This document shows, in pieces, positions 52,248 through 59,202 of a stretch of DNA of 64,000 nt (position 1 is its first letter; every line of letters begins with the position of its first letter). The notes under the pieces are model-generated. The model ran no database searches. It was not told the DNA's origin and saw only the letters and a list, made by a program, of their open reading frames with translations. Both the position numbers and the translations under genes were made by a program. This DNA is from Velthaea sp965214335 (GTDB taxonomy: Bacteria; Vulcanimicrobiota; Vulcanimicrobiia; Vulcanimicrobiales; Vulcanimicrobiaceae): contig CBDCBO010000005.1 in the NCBI GenBank assembly GCA_965214335.1, positions 868,001 through 932,000 on the forward strand. The letters are read 5' to 3'.

Positions 52248-53273
52248 TTAAGGAACGACGCTAATTGCGATCTCGACGAGTTCTTTGACGTCGAGATCGC
52301 CGACGAGGGCGAACGCGAGTTTATGTTCGCGCCAGGCAAGGAGCGTCGTCGGTCCGTCCTTGACGTATTGTGCGTCGTGTCCCTCGAACGAAATCGGCGA
52401 GGGACGTACATTGCCGAAGTCGGCCGCCGCGTCGCTGGCATTCTGAAAGAGTGATACGTTGCGCAGGCCGTCGGAGTAGAGCAGGTGCAGGCTTTTCACA
52501 CCCTTGATTTCGCTGCTGTCGGCGCTGATGATCGAGAAGCCTTCGGGCAAGTAGCGTGGTCCGACCGGCGCGAAACCGGCGTTGCGTACCGCCGCGCCGA
52601 CATCGGTTGAAGGCGGGGCGTACCGCCGCCCGGTCAACGCGCGGAAACCCGACGGGATATCGGTTACGAAAATGCCGTCGGGAATGTCGCCCGTAAAGCG
52701 GATCTCGTCAAACCGCGTCCGCGTCGCCAGCGATCCGTCGCTGTGATAATTTTCCTTCGCCAGCACGATCTTGGTTTGAGCGTCGATCCAGAGCCGCATC
52801 ATCCGTTCGCCGGTGTGGCGATTGATCAGCGACACGGTTTGAGCCGGGCGTCCGGCGACCGCCTCTTGCGGGCCGTCGACGGCAGTGTAGTTGGCAAACA
52901 CCAGCGCGATGTTATTGTTGTACGCGACGGCGTTGTCGCCGGCGAAATTCTCGCTCGTCGTGACGGTTTGTTGATGAACGTCGAAGTCGTACGTTTTGGC
53001 CGCTCGCGTTACAGTATATTCGCCGTACACCGCCTGCGGTGCGAGGTATGTCCGGCGCGTGCTATCGGGCGCCTTGTGTTCGACCCGGACGATTGTCGCC
53101 AGCGCCTGCCTCGGGCCCCATCGCGTCGACTGAACTTCGCCGACATACGAGACGTGCTTGGGCGCTTCCGACGCGGCCCGCACCAACGCATCGGCGTCCG
53201 GCGCCGGCTGCGCGGCGGTTAGCGCAAAGAGCGCACATGCGGCAAGCCCGGCGTTACTCGCGCGTTGCAACAA
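52248..53273 (-). CDS. MucB/RseB-like sigma-factor regulatory protein
   Basis: A protein of about 341 residues, secreted (GLAACALFALTAAQP). The N-terminal domain resembles the lipoprotein-like domain of RseB/MucB (HVSYVGEVQSTRW, YLAPQAVYGEYTV, RTGERMMRLWID-type strand). A second domain ends with FSIISADSSEIKGVKSLHLL and HDAQYVKDGPTTLLAW. RseB proteins bind a periplasmic anti-sigma factor and mislocalised lipoproteins or LPS. It is third in an operon after the ECF sigma factor and anti-sigma genes. The start is uncertain: TTG at 53273 or 53270 overlaps the anti-sigma end by about 17-20 bases; the frame itself opens at 53450. Confidence 0.7.
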   Translation of the reverse strand: MLQRASNAGLAACALFALTAAQPAPDADALVRAASEAPKHVSYVGEVQSTRWGPRQALATIVRVEHKAPDSTRRTYLAPQAVYGEYTVTRAAKTYDFDVHQQTVTTSENFAGDNAVAYNNNIALVFANYTAVDGPQEAVAGRPAQTVSLINRHTGERMMRLWIDAQTKIVLAKENYHSDGSLATRTRFDEIRFTGDIPDGIFVTDIPSGFRALTGRRYAPPSTDVGAAVRNAGFAPVGPRYLPEGFSIISADSSEIKGVKSLHLLYSDGLRNVSLFQNASDAAADFGNVRPSPISFEGHDAQYVKDGPTTLLAWREHKLAFALVGDLDVKELVEIAISVVP

Positions 53274-53799
53274 CGTCGTCGAGCGTCGCTGCGTCGGCCG
53301 CAGCAATGAGCGGCACGCCGGCGGCACCCACCGCGGCGTTATGCTCGAGCGCCAATGGCGCGCTCGTGTTGACGTGATCGGCAAGCGGATTTTCCTGACC
53401 TTCGGCGGCGTGTTCTTCAAAATAGTATGCCGCCGCGACGGTCGGTGCATTTGCCGCGCGGTCGCCGTGGAGGCCGGGAATCCCGACGTACAGCGAAAGC
53501 GCCACCATCGCCGCCAGCGGCACGGCGACGACCGGCCGGACGAAGACCCGAATCCGATCGAGCAGGGTCGGCTCGGCCTCGCGAATCGCCGCCCAGACCT
53601 GGGCGCGAATCAACGCCGGCAGTTCGCGTTCCGCGGCCAGCGGCGACGCCTGCAGCAGTTCGGTCAGCCGAGCTTCGGCATCATACCGGGTCCGGCAATC
53701 CGAGCACTCCAGCAAGTGCGCGTGCACGCGCACATCAACGGCGTCGGTGAGTTCGCCGTGAAGATAGTCGATGAGGTCGTCGTCAGAATAATGCTTCAT
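53254..53799 (-). CDS. Zinc-finger (zf-HC2) anti-sigma factor
   Basis: A 181-residue membrane protein. The N-terminal cytoplasmic domain has the anti-sigma zinc finger H-x3-C-x2-C (HLLECSDCRTR) preceded by DDLIDYLHGEL. One membrane helix follows (PVVAVPLAAMVALSLYVGI, residues ~90-108), then about 70 periplasmic residues. It should sequester the ECF sigma factor encoded upstream, whose gene overlaps it by 4 bases. The RseB-like protein encoded next probably contacts its periplasmic tail. Confidence 0.88.
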   Translation of the reverse strand: MKHYSDDDLIDYLHGELTDAVDVRVHAHLLECSDCRTRYDAEARLTELLQASPLAAERELPALIRAQVWAAIREAEPTLLDRIRVFVRPVVAVPLAAMVALSLYVGIPGLHGDRAANAPTVAAAYYFEEHAAEGQENPLADHVNTSAPLALEHNAAVGAAGVPLIAAADAATLDDVVATRE

Positions 53800-54371
53800 C
53801 GTTCAGTTTCTTGTTGCGATGCCCGAGTCACGAGCCGCCGGAGCAGAGCGCGCGCGCGGTGCAAGCGCGAACGAACCGTTCCAATCGAGCAACCCATGAT
53901 ATCCGCGATCTCTTGGTAACTATATTCTTCGATATCGGCGAGGACGATGACTTGGCGCTGTTCGGTTGAGAGTTGGGCGAGCGACCGAGCCATCGGCTCG
54001 CCGAGTTGCCCGGCCATGTAGTCTTCGATCGGGTTGACCGCGAGCGGTTTCGCTCCGCCGAAATCTTGCGGTGCATTGTCCTCAGGTATCTCTTCTTGGA
54101 AACGCCCTTTCTTGCGCCGAAGTTCATCCCGGTACAAATTCGTGACGATTCGGTAAATCCAAGATAGAAATGAGGTGCCCGGGACAAACGAGCGCCATGC
54201 GCGGTAGACGCGAATAAACGCGTCCTGCGTCAGGTCGCGCGCGTCGGCTTCATTGCCGGTGAGCCGGTAAGCGAAATTGTAGGTGGCCTTGCCGTACTGT
54301 TGCATCGCACGTTCGAGAAACGCCGCGGCTTCAACAGAGGGCGGGTCAACCGGCTTGCGCGGAACCCCCAT
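53796..54371 (-). CDS. RpoE-like ECF RNA polymerase sigma factor
   Basis: A 191-residue extracytoplasmic-function sigma factor. Region 2 contains YNFAYRLTGNEADARDLTQ and AFIRVYRAWRSF; region 4 contains STEQRQVIVLADIEEYSYQE and IADIMGCSIGTVRSRLHRAR. Regions 1.1 and 3 are absent, as expected. The downstream anti-sigma gene (4-base overlap) and RseB-like gene make a three-gene envelope-stress regulatory unit. Targets cannot be assigned, but the Spy-like gene at 51720 is a plausible one. Confidence 0.93.
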   Translation of the reverse strand: MGVPRKPVDPPSVEAAAFLERAMQQYGKATYNFAYRLTGNEADARDLTQDAFIRVYRAWRSFVPGTSFLSWIYRIVTNLYRDELRRKKGRFQEEIPEDNAPQDFGGAKPLAVNPIEDYMAGQLGEPMARSLAQLSTEQRQVIVLADIEEYSYQEIADIMGCSIGTVRSRLHRARALLRRLVTRASQQETER

Positions 54372-54611
54372 CGGGTATCCGACCTTCGGGGAGTCGATTG
54401 ACGCGGCCTTGGCCGGCCGCCGCCGGTCGCCGGCAGGGCCAAGTTAGGCGGACCTACTATACTCGCTAGGAAGTCCAAAGAGTGTGGACGCGTGTTCGCT
54501 CGGCCACAACCGAACGACGAACGCTCGTGGGTGCGCTGCCGAACTGGTTCGTCGAGCGTCGGCAAGATGAGCCCTACCGACTTTCCGACGTTGCATCTCT
54601 TAGGAGTTTCC

Positions 54612-55895
54612 TTGGCCGCCGTACACATCGAACCCGTTCGCACGTCACCGCCGCCGGCTCGGCGGAGTGTGCTTTGGAAATATCTGGCAGCAGCCGGACC
54701 CGGGTTGATCGTTGCTTTCGCCGACACGGAGGCCGGCAGCGTTACGACGGCCGCGACGTCGGGTGCGCAATTTGGCATGAAGCTCGTTTTGCTGCAACTG
54801 CTGCTCATCGTTCCGCTCTTCGTGGTTCAGGAGATGACGGTGCGACTGGGCACCGTTTCCGGCAAAGGCCACGCTCAGCTCATTCGCGAGCGCTATGGTT
54901 TGGGCTGGGCCTGGGTCTCGCTCGGCACCATGCTCGTTACGAATCTCGCCGCGCTCGTAACGGAGTTTATCGGGATCGCCGGTGCGGCGCTCGTCTTCGG
55001 CGTGCCCACGGTCCCACTGGTGGTGGCGGCCGCCGGACTGCTCATCGGCGTTGTTTTCAGCGGCAAATACCGGCGCGCCGAATACGCGGCGCTGGCCCTG
55101 TGTCTGCTCGAATTGCTGTTCATTCCGGCGGCCTTCGCCGCCCATCCGAGCGCGGCGTCGGTTGTCCGCGACGGTCTATTCGGCTCGCAGCCGCTGGGCG
55201 ATCGCAGTTATCTCTTACTGATCGCGAGCAACATCGGCGCCGTCATCATGCCGTGGATGATTTTTTACCAGCAGTCGGCCACCGTCGACAAAGGCTTGAA
55301 GGTCGACAATCTTCCGTTTGCGCGGGTCGATACGGCGATCGGTTCCGTGCTCACGCAGATCATCATGATCGCCATCATCGTCACGGCGGCTTCGACGCTG
55401 TTCATCCACGGTCAGAAAGTCGATGACGCGGCGCATGCCGCGCTGGCGCTGGTGCCGCTAACCGGCTCGAGAATTGCCGGAATCGCGTTCGGTGCCGGAC
55501 TGCTCGGGGCGGCGATGCTCGGTGCCCTGGTGGTTTCACTAGCCAGCGCTTGGGCCTTCGGCGAGGCGTTCGCGTGGCCGTGTTCGCTTAATTATAATTG
55601 CACCGAGGCCAAGCGCTTTTATGGACTGTACGCAACGATGGTGATCGTGGCCGCCGGAATCGTGCTCGTGCCGCACCTGCCGCTGGTCAAGATCACGGTC
55701 TACGTGGAAGCTTTCAACGCGCTGGTGTTGCCGATTGTTTTAGGCTTCTTGCTCGTGCTATCGAATGATAAGAAAATTCTCGGCAAGCGCGTGAATTCGT
55801 TGCTCGGGAATGTCATCGCGGTCGGAATATCGGTGGTCTGCATCGGGCTCGGGCTGTGGTACGGTATCTTGACGATCGCCGGTCAAGCCGGCTGA
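54612..55895 (+). CDS. Nramp-related divalent metal transporter with divergent motifs
   Basis: A protein of about 427 residues with 11 predicted membrane helices. TM1 (GPGLIVAFADTEAGSV, then SGAQFG) aligns with the Nramp TM1, but the canonical DPGN metal-binding motif is replaced by EAGS with a nearby Asp. TM6 has IGAVIMPWMIFYQQSATVDKG, so the methionine is kept while the following H of MPH is W. Metal specificity may thus differ from Mn/Fe Nramps; Mg-type Nramp relatives are one possibility. The start is TTG at 54612 with AGGAG 5 bases upstream; the frame opens at 54492. Confidence 0.85.
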   Translation: MAAVHIEPVRTSPPPARRSVLWKYLAAAGPGLIVAFADTEAGSVTTAATSGAQFGMKLVLLQLLLIVPLFVVQEMTVRLGTVSGKGHAQLIRERYGLGWAWVSLGTMLVTNLAALVTEFIGIAGAALVFGVPTVPLVVAAAGLLIGVVFSGKYRRAEYAALALCLLELLFIPAAFAAHPSAASVVRDGLFGSQPLGDRSYLLLIASNIGAVIMPWMIFYQQSATVDKGLKVDNLPFARVDTAIGSVLTQIIMIAIIVTAASTLFIHGQKVDDAAHAALALVPLTGSRIAGIAFGAGLLGAAMLGALVVSLASAWAFGEAFAWPCSLNYNCTEAKRFYGLYATMVIVAAGIVLVPHLPLVKITVYVEAFNALVLPIVLGFLLVLSNDKKILGKRVNSLLGNVIAVGISVVCIGLGLWYGILTIAGQAG

Positions 55896-55924
55896 CACGG
55901 CCCGGCCGGCGGCGCCTAGCGCGG

Positions 55925-56482
55925 CTAGGCGAAACCGAATCGGAAGCCGCCCCGGCTCACGAGCGGCGTCGGGCCGAAGACCAGCCGCAACGCGGTCGCC
56001 GCGAGTTCCGCTTCACGAACGCTGCCGGCCACGATATAGCACGAGACGCCCCGACGAGCGACCTCGCACAACACTTGCATGAACGCAGTTGCGGCGCGAG
56101 TGCTCAGCCGGTCGAAGAAGCCGCGTAACACAATGCCGGCTGGGTCGACTGCCAAACCCCGCGCCAAGTCGAGTTGCCGCTGAACCAGTCGCGAGGCCCC
56201 GAGCGCCGGTTCAATGGCTTCCTCGAGCGGAATGCCGGCGCGGACCATCGCGAGCGCCGCTTCGCCGCGTGTCGCAACCGACGTCCGGCGCCGCAAGGCG
56301 TCGACGGCGGCAGCGAGTTCGGACCAGATCGACGGCCGAACCGAAACCGACCCGCCGGCCCGCGGCGACTGCGGTTCCAAGATGATCGTGCGGCCATAGC
56401 GGCGCACGGTCACCGCGGCGAGGCCGGCGGCGAGGCGCTGACCGGCTCCGCTCGGAGGGCTAACCTTCTTTTTCGAACCCAT
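55925..56482 (-). CDS. Degenerate ABC-ATPase-like protein lacking Walker A
   Basis: A 185-residue protein. The C-terminal half parallels the second half of an ABC ATPase: SRLVQRQLDLARGLAVDP (cf. signature helix LSGGQ-QR..LARAL..P), then GIVLRGFFDRLSTRA where Walker B (LLLDEP) should be, and RRGVSCYIVAGSVREAEL where the H-loop region falls. There is no Walker A, and the Walker B acidic residues are absent. The N-terminal ~75 residues are not recognisable. Either a decayed ATPase fragment or a repurposed non-catalytic domain. GGAG 7 bases before the ATG at 56482 supports expression. Divergent from the gene at 56650. Confidence 0.6.
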   Translation of the reverse strand: MGSKKKVSPPSGAGQRLAAGLAAVTVRRYGRTIILEPQSPRAGGSVSVRPSIWSELAAAVDALRRRTSVATRGEAALAMVRAGIPLEEAIEPALGASRLVQRQLDLARGLAVDPAGIVLRGFFDRLSTRAATAFMQVLCEVARRGVSCYIVAGSVREAELAATALRLVFGPTPLVSRGGFRFGFA

Positions 56483-56540
56483 GCGTGTACTCCATATACC
56501 GCCAGGCGGCCATAAGGTTTCTCCTGCTTGCCGTCGCCAA

Positions 56541-56621
56541 AACTCTGGGGGATGAGAGTTGGGCCAAGTTGCCCCGGTTACGAAGGGGGGCCCGAAGATC
56601 GGGTCCGAAGTGTTCGGCCCC
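56541..56621 (+). promoter_or_regulatory. Hairpin-rich leader upstream of 56650
   Basis: Consecutive potential hairpins: AACTCT/AGAGTT (56541-56560), GGGC/GCCC (56561-56574), GGGCCCGA/TCGGGTCC with a 3-base loop (56588-56606), and CCGAA/TTCGG (56605-56617), the last two overlapping. GGGGCC (56587-56592) can alternatively pair with GGCCCC (56616-56621). It ends 28 bases before the GTG at 56650. A structured mRNA leader or small RNA is possible; no known riboswitch class was recognised. Confidence 0.4.
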
Positions 56622-56649
56622 GCCGCCCGTCTCGAGAGAGAGAACCCTG

Positions 56650-57204
56650 GTGCAAACCCCACGCTCCGCCTTTGAGTCCAACGACACGGTGAACCGCGTG
56701 GTCTCGCTGCTGGTCCGTTTTCCCGAAATTCACAGCATTCGTTCGAGCCCGACGGACGAGTCGCTTACCCTTTCGTATGCTGTCGGCGAACGGTTGGACC
56801 CCGCTGCGATTCGAGCGTTCGGTGATTTTCTGGGCGAACACGTGAACGCGATTCTGGCATTGCGCGGCGAAGCCCCGGCCAAGATGACGATCACCGGCGA
56901 ACGCGACGCAAACCTTACGTTCTTGCACGTGTCGCGCGACTTCGCAACATTCACCCGCGCTGAACTCGAATTGCAAATAGCGCTCTTCGGGGACCGTTTC
57001 GGCTCCGCGCTGCTCAAGAATCCGGCGTCCGATGATGTCCTTGACGACGAGCCCGCCGACCGTGACGAACTCGTCGAAGCCGCACTCGATGCCATGCGCG
57101 ATCCGGCCCAACGCAAGCGGCTCGTCGGCTTTCGTGAAGAAAAGCGGGTATTGGTGTATTTCGTCCACTCCGGTAAAACCGCAAAGGCTAGGGCACGATC
57201 GTAA
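56650..57204 (+). CDS. Protein of unknown function upstream of ymdB
   Basis: A 184-residue cytoplasmic protein without membrane segments. The N-terminal ~70 residues alternate strands and helices (VNRVVSLLVRFPEIHSIRS, ESLTLSYAVGE, AAIRAFGDFLGEHVNAILAL), and the C-terminus is acidic then basic (ELVEAALDAMRDPAQRKRL, then KRVLVYFVHSG). I do not recognise the family. The GTG at 56650 is preceded by a GAGAGAG stretch; the frame is open to 56485, but that part overlaps the structured leader and looks non-coding. The YmdB-like gene follows within about 20 bases, so they are likely cotranscribed. Confidence 0.65.
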   Translation: MQTPRSAFESNDTVNRVVSLLVRFPEIHSIRSSPTDESLTLSYAVGERLDPAAIRAFGDFLGEHVNAILALRGEAPAKMTITGERDANLTFLHVSRDFATFTRAELELQIALFGDRFGSALLKNPASDDVLDDEPADRDELVEAALDAMRDPAQRKRLVGFREEKRVLVYFVHSGKTAKARARS

Positions 57205-57224
57205 AATCGACTGTTAGCGTCCTC

Positions 57225-57998
57225 GTGATCGGCGATGTCATGGGCTCGCCGGGACGCGAGACGCTGCAAAAGCATTTGCCATTCATTCGCGAGCAGCACC
57301 ACGTCGATGCCGTCATCGCCAACGGTGAAAACGCCGCCGGCGGATTCGGACTGACCGAGCAGACGGCCGCCGAGATGTTTGCGTCGGGCGTCGACTTCAT
57401 CACCAGCGGCAACCACATCTGGGACAAGCGCGAATTTCGCGGTTATTTAGATGAAACCGACCGCGTTGTACGGCCGGCGAATTATCCGCCCGGCTCGCCG
57501 GGCCGCGGTAGCGGCTTACTGACCGTCGACGGTATAAAGATTGGGGTCGTCAATTTGATGGGCCGCGTGTTCATGCCGGCGGTCGACGATCCGTTTCGGG
57601 TCGGCAAAGAACTCATTGCCGATTTGCATTACCAAACCAACCTCATCATCGTCGACGTCCACGCCGAAGCAACGTCGGAAAAAATGGCGCTGGCGCGATT
57701 CTTCGATGGCGAGATTTCGTTGCTTTACGGTACGCACACACACGTGCAGACGGCCGACGAGCAAATACTAACGGGCGGAACCGGTTATCTGACCGACGTC
57801 GGTATGACGGGTCCGTCCGACGGCGTGATCGGCATGGACCAAAAAGCGGTTATCGAGCGTTTCACGAGCGCCGTAAGCGAACGCTTCAGCGTCCAGAAAA
57901 CCGGCGCGCGCCAATTTTGCGCTGCCGTCGCCACGCTCGATCGAACGACCGGCCGGGCGATCGATATCAAGCGCATTCAGTTGCGCGGGCTCGCCTGA
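57225..57998 (+). CDS. YmdB-family metallophosphoesterase (2',3'-cAMP phosphodiesterase type)
   Basis: A 257-residue metallophosphoesterase of the YmdB/TIGR00282 family. Metal-ligand motifs: GDVMGSPGR at the N-terminus, NGENAAGGFGL near residue 35, TSGNHIWDKRE near 64, DVHAEATSEK near 142 and YGTHTHVQTADE near 170. Family members hydrolyse 2',3'-cyclic nucleotides and affect biofilm or motility decisions in Bacillus. The GTG at 57225 is the only usual start codon, but it leaves just two residues before GDVMG, one or two fewer than typical. It is followed by the PHP-domain gene. Confidence 0.88.
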   Translation: MIGDVMGSPGRETLQKHLPFIREQHHVDAVIANGENAAGGFGLTEQTAAEMFASGVDFITSGNHIWDKREFRGYLDETDRVVRPANYPPGSPGRGSGLLTVDGIKIGVVNLMGRVFMPAVDDPFRVGKELIADLHYQTNLIIVDVHAEATSEKMALARFFDGEISLLYGTHTHVQTADEQILTGGTGYLTDVGMTGPSDGVIGMDQKAVIERFTSAVSERFSVQKTGARQFCAAVATLDRTTGRAIDIKRIQLRGLA

Positions 57999-58039
57999 AT
58001 GAAACGGCCGCCGCCGGCCGGCTCGGCTATCGATACACG

Positions 58040-58840
58040 TTGATCGTCGACTTTCATAGTCACACGACGGCCAGCGACGGCGCACTCGAACCAGCCGCAC
58101 TCGTTGAAGCGATGGCCAAACGCGGGGTCAGCATCTTCTCCATTACCGATCACGATACGTTGCGGGCCTACGACGGATTGGAGGTTCGCGGCGCGCGGCT
58201 CGTGCCGGGCATCGAGATCAATACGACGTGGCGCGGCAACGACGTTCATATTTTGGGGTACGGCTTGCCGCTGGGACCATCACCGCTCGTCGCGACGTTG
58301 GCGTTCAACCGCTCCGCGCGCCAGGAGCGGATGAGCCGCATGGTCGGGCAACTGCGCGCGGCCGGCTTCGATATTACCGAGGCTGACGTGCTGACCGAAG
58401 TCGGCGGCGGGCACACGATCGGACGTCCGCACGTCGCGAAGGCGTTGGTGCGCGCCGGTTTGGTCGCCGATGTCAACACCGCCTTCCGCACGTTACTGGG
58501 GTCGAGCGGCCCGGGCTACGTGCCGTCGCTGCACATCACGCCGCACGAAGCAATCGATGTCATTCGCCGCAGTGGCGGCGTCCCGGTACTCGCGCATCCG
58601 TCGCGATTGAAAGACGAATCGATCATCGACGAGCTGGCCGGCGAACTCGTCGGCCTCGAAGTTTTTTACTCGTCGCATTCGCCGAGCCAGGTCGCGCATT
58701 ATCGCGCCGGCGCGGCGCGGCTGGGGCTCGTGATGACCGCGGGTTCAGACTTTCACGATCCGCGCTGGAACGTGCGTGGCGTGGGAATGGACGTTGACGA
58801 GGACGATTTACGACCGTTCCTCGAACTCGTCATGGCATAA
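58040..58840 (+). CDS. PHP-domain phosphoesterase (YciV/RNase AM-like)
   Basis: A 266-residue metal-dependent phosphoesterase. PHP motifs: DFHSHTTASDG at the start (motif I), ITDHDT near residue 35 (motif II), PGIEINT near 58, AHPSRL near 185 (motif III) and GSDFHDP near 235 (motif IV). This layout is that of the YciV/TrpH family, which includes 5'-3' exoribonuclease RNase AM and 3',5'-bisphosphate nucleotidases. The start is TTG at 58040, 40 bases after the YmdB gene; the frame is open to 57917 but that overlaps ymdB. Confidence 0.88.
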   Translation: MIVDFHSHTTASDGALEPAALVEAMAKRGVSIFSITDHDTLRAYDGLEVRGARLVPGIEINTTWRGNDVHILGYGLPLGPSPLVATLAFNRSARQERMSRMVGQLRAAGFDITEADVLTEVGGGHTIGRPHVAKALVRAGLVADVNTAFRTLLGSSGPGYVPSLHITPHEAIDVIRRSGGVPVLAHPSRLKDESIIDELAGELVGLEVFYSSHSPSQVAHYRAGAARLGLVMTAGSDFHDPRWNVRGVGMDVDEDDLRPFLELVMA

Positions 58841-58877
58841 CGACACACGCTTCATTATACGTAGGAGAAAACTCAGC

Positions 58878-59117
58878 ATGACCGATCAAGAAGTTGCGCC
58901 GTTCGTCGGTAAGCCGGTCCGCATCACGCTGGCCGACACGCGTATGCTCGCTGGAACGCTGCATTCCGATGATAGTCACGGGCACGGCCACGTCCACTAC
59001 GCCGTTGTTTCCGATCCGGTGCAAGCCGGCGGTGCTCCGGTGCAAGAAGTCATTCATGGCTCGGCGCAGATCACCGATATTGAAGACGCCTCGGACGATC
59101 CGGCCGCCGTCGAGTAA
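58878..59117 (+). CDS. Small LSm-like protein with His-rich loop
   Basis: A 79-residue protein with a clear TAGGAG Shine-Dalgarno. Residues 9-50 (FVGKPVRITLADTRMLAGTL, then HYAVVSD) follow the Sm1-type strand pattern of LSm/Hfq-like barrels: G-K-x-V-x-I-x-L-x-D-x-R-x-L-x-G-x-L. The expected Sm1-Sm2 connection holds a histidine-rich loop (HSDDSHGHGHVHY) that could bind metal. An acidic tail ends the protein. RNA binding is inferred from fold only; it could be a metal-binding barrel. It stands between a PHP phosphoesterase and an S9 peptidase. Confidence 0.6.
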   Translation: MTDQEVAPFVGKPVRITLADTRMLAGTLHSDDSHGHGHVHYAVVSDPVQAGGAPVQEVIHGSAQITDIEDASDDPAAVE

Positions 59118-59135
59118 TCGCGGGGCCGATTGCAC

Positions 59136-59167
59136 GCGCGAAGCGTTCGCCGCTGGGCGCTTCGCGC
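59136..59167. terminator. Strong 10-bp stem-loop between LSm-like and S9 peptidase genes
   Basis: GCGCGAAGCG (59136-59145) and CGCTTCGCGC (59158-59167) are perfect complements around a 12-base loop. No T tract follows. It could be a Rho-type pause/3'-end stabiliser for the small gene or an operator for the peptidase gene starting at 59203. Confidence 0.4.
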
Positions 59168-59202
59168 AAGGTTACGGTCCACGGTAGCGAAGCGCTCGCG
59201 CA

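Noticed and set aside
54372..54611. Manganese (yybP-ykoY) riboswitch or DtxR-type operator before the Nramp-like gene
   Set aside because: Neither the riboswitch consensus nor a convincing palindrome was found in this interval.
56483..56649. Known riboswitch (c-di-GMP, SAM, cobalamin, TPP, fluoride) upstream of 56650
   Set aside because: Conserved consensus strings of these classes were not found on either strand; kept only as an unassigned structured leader.
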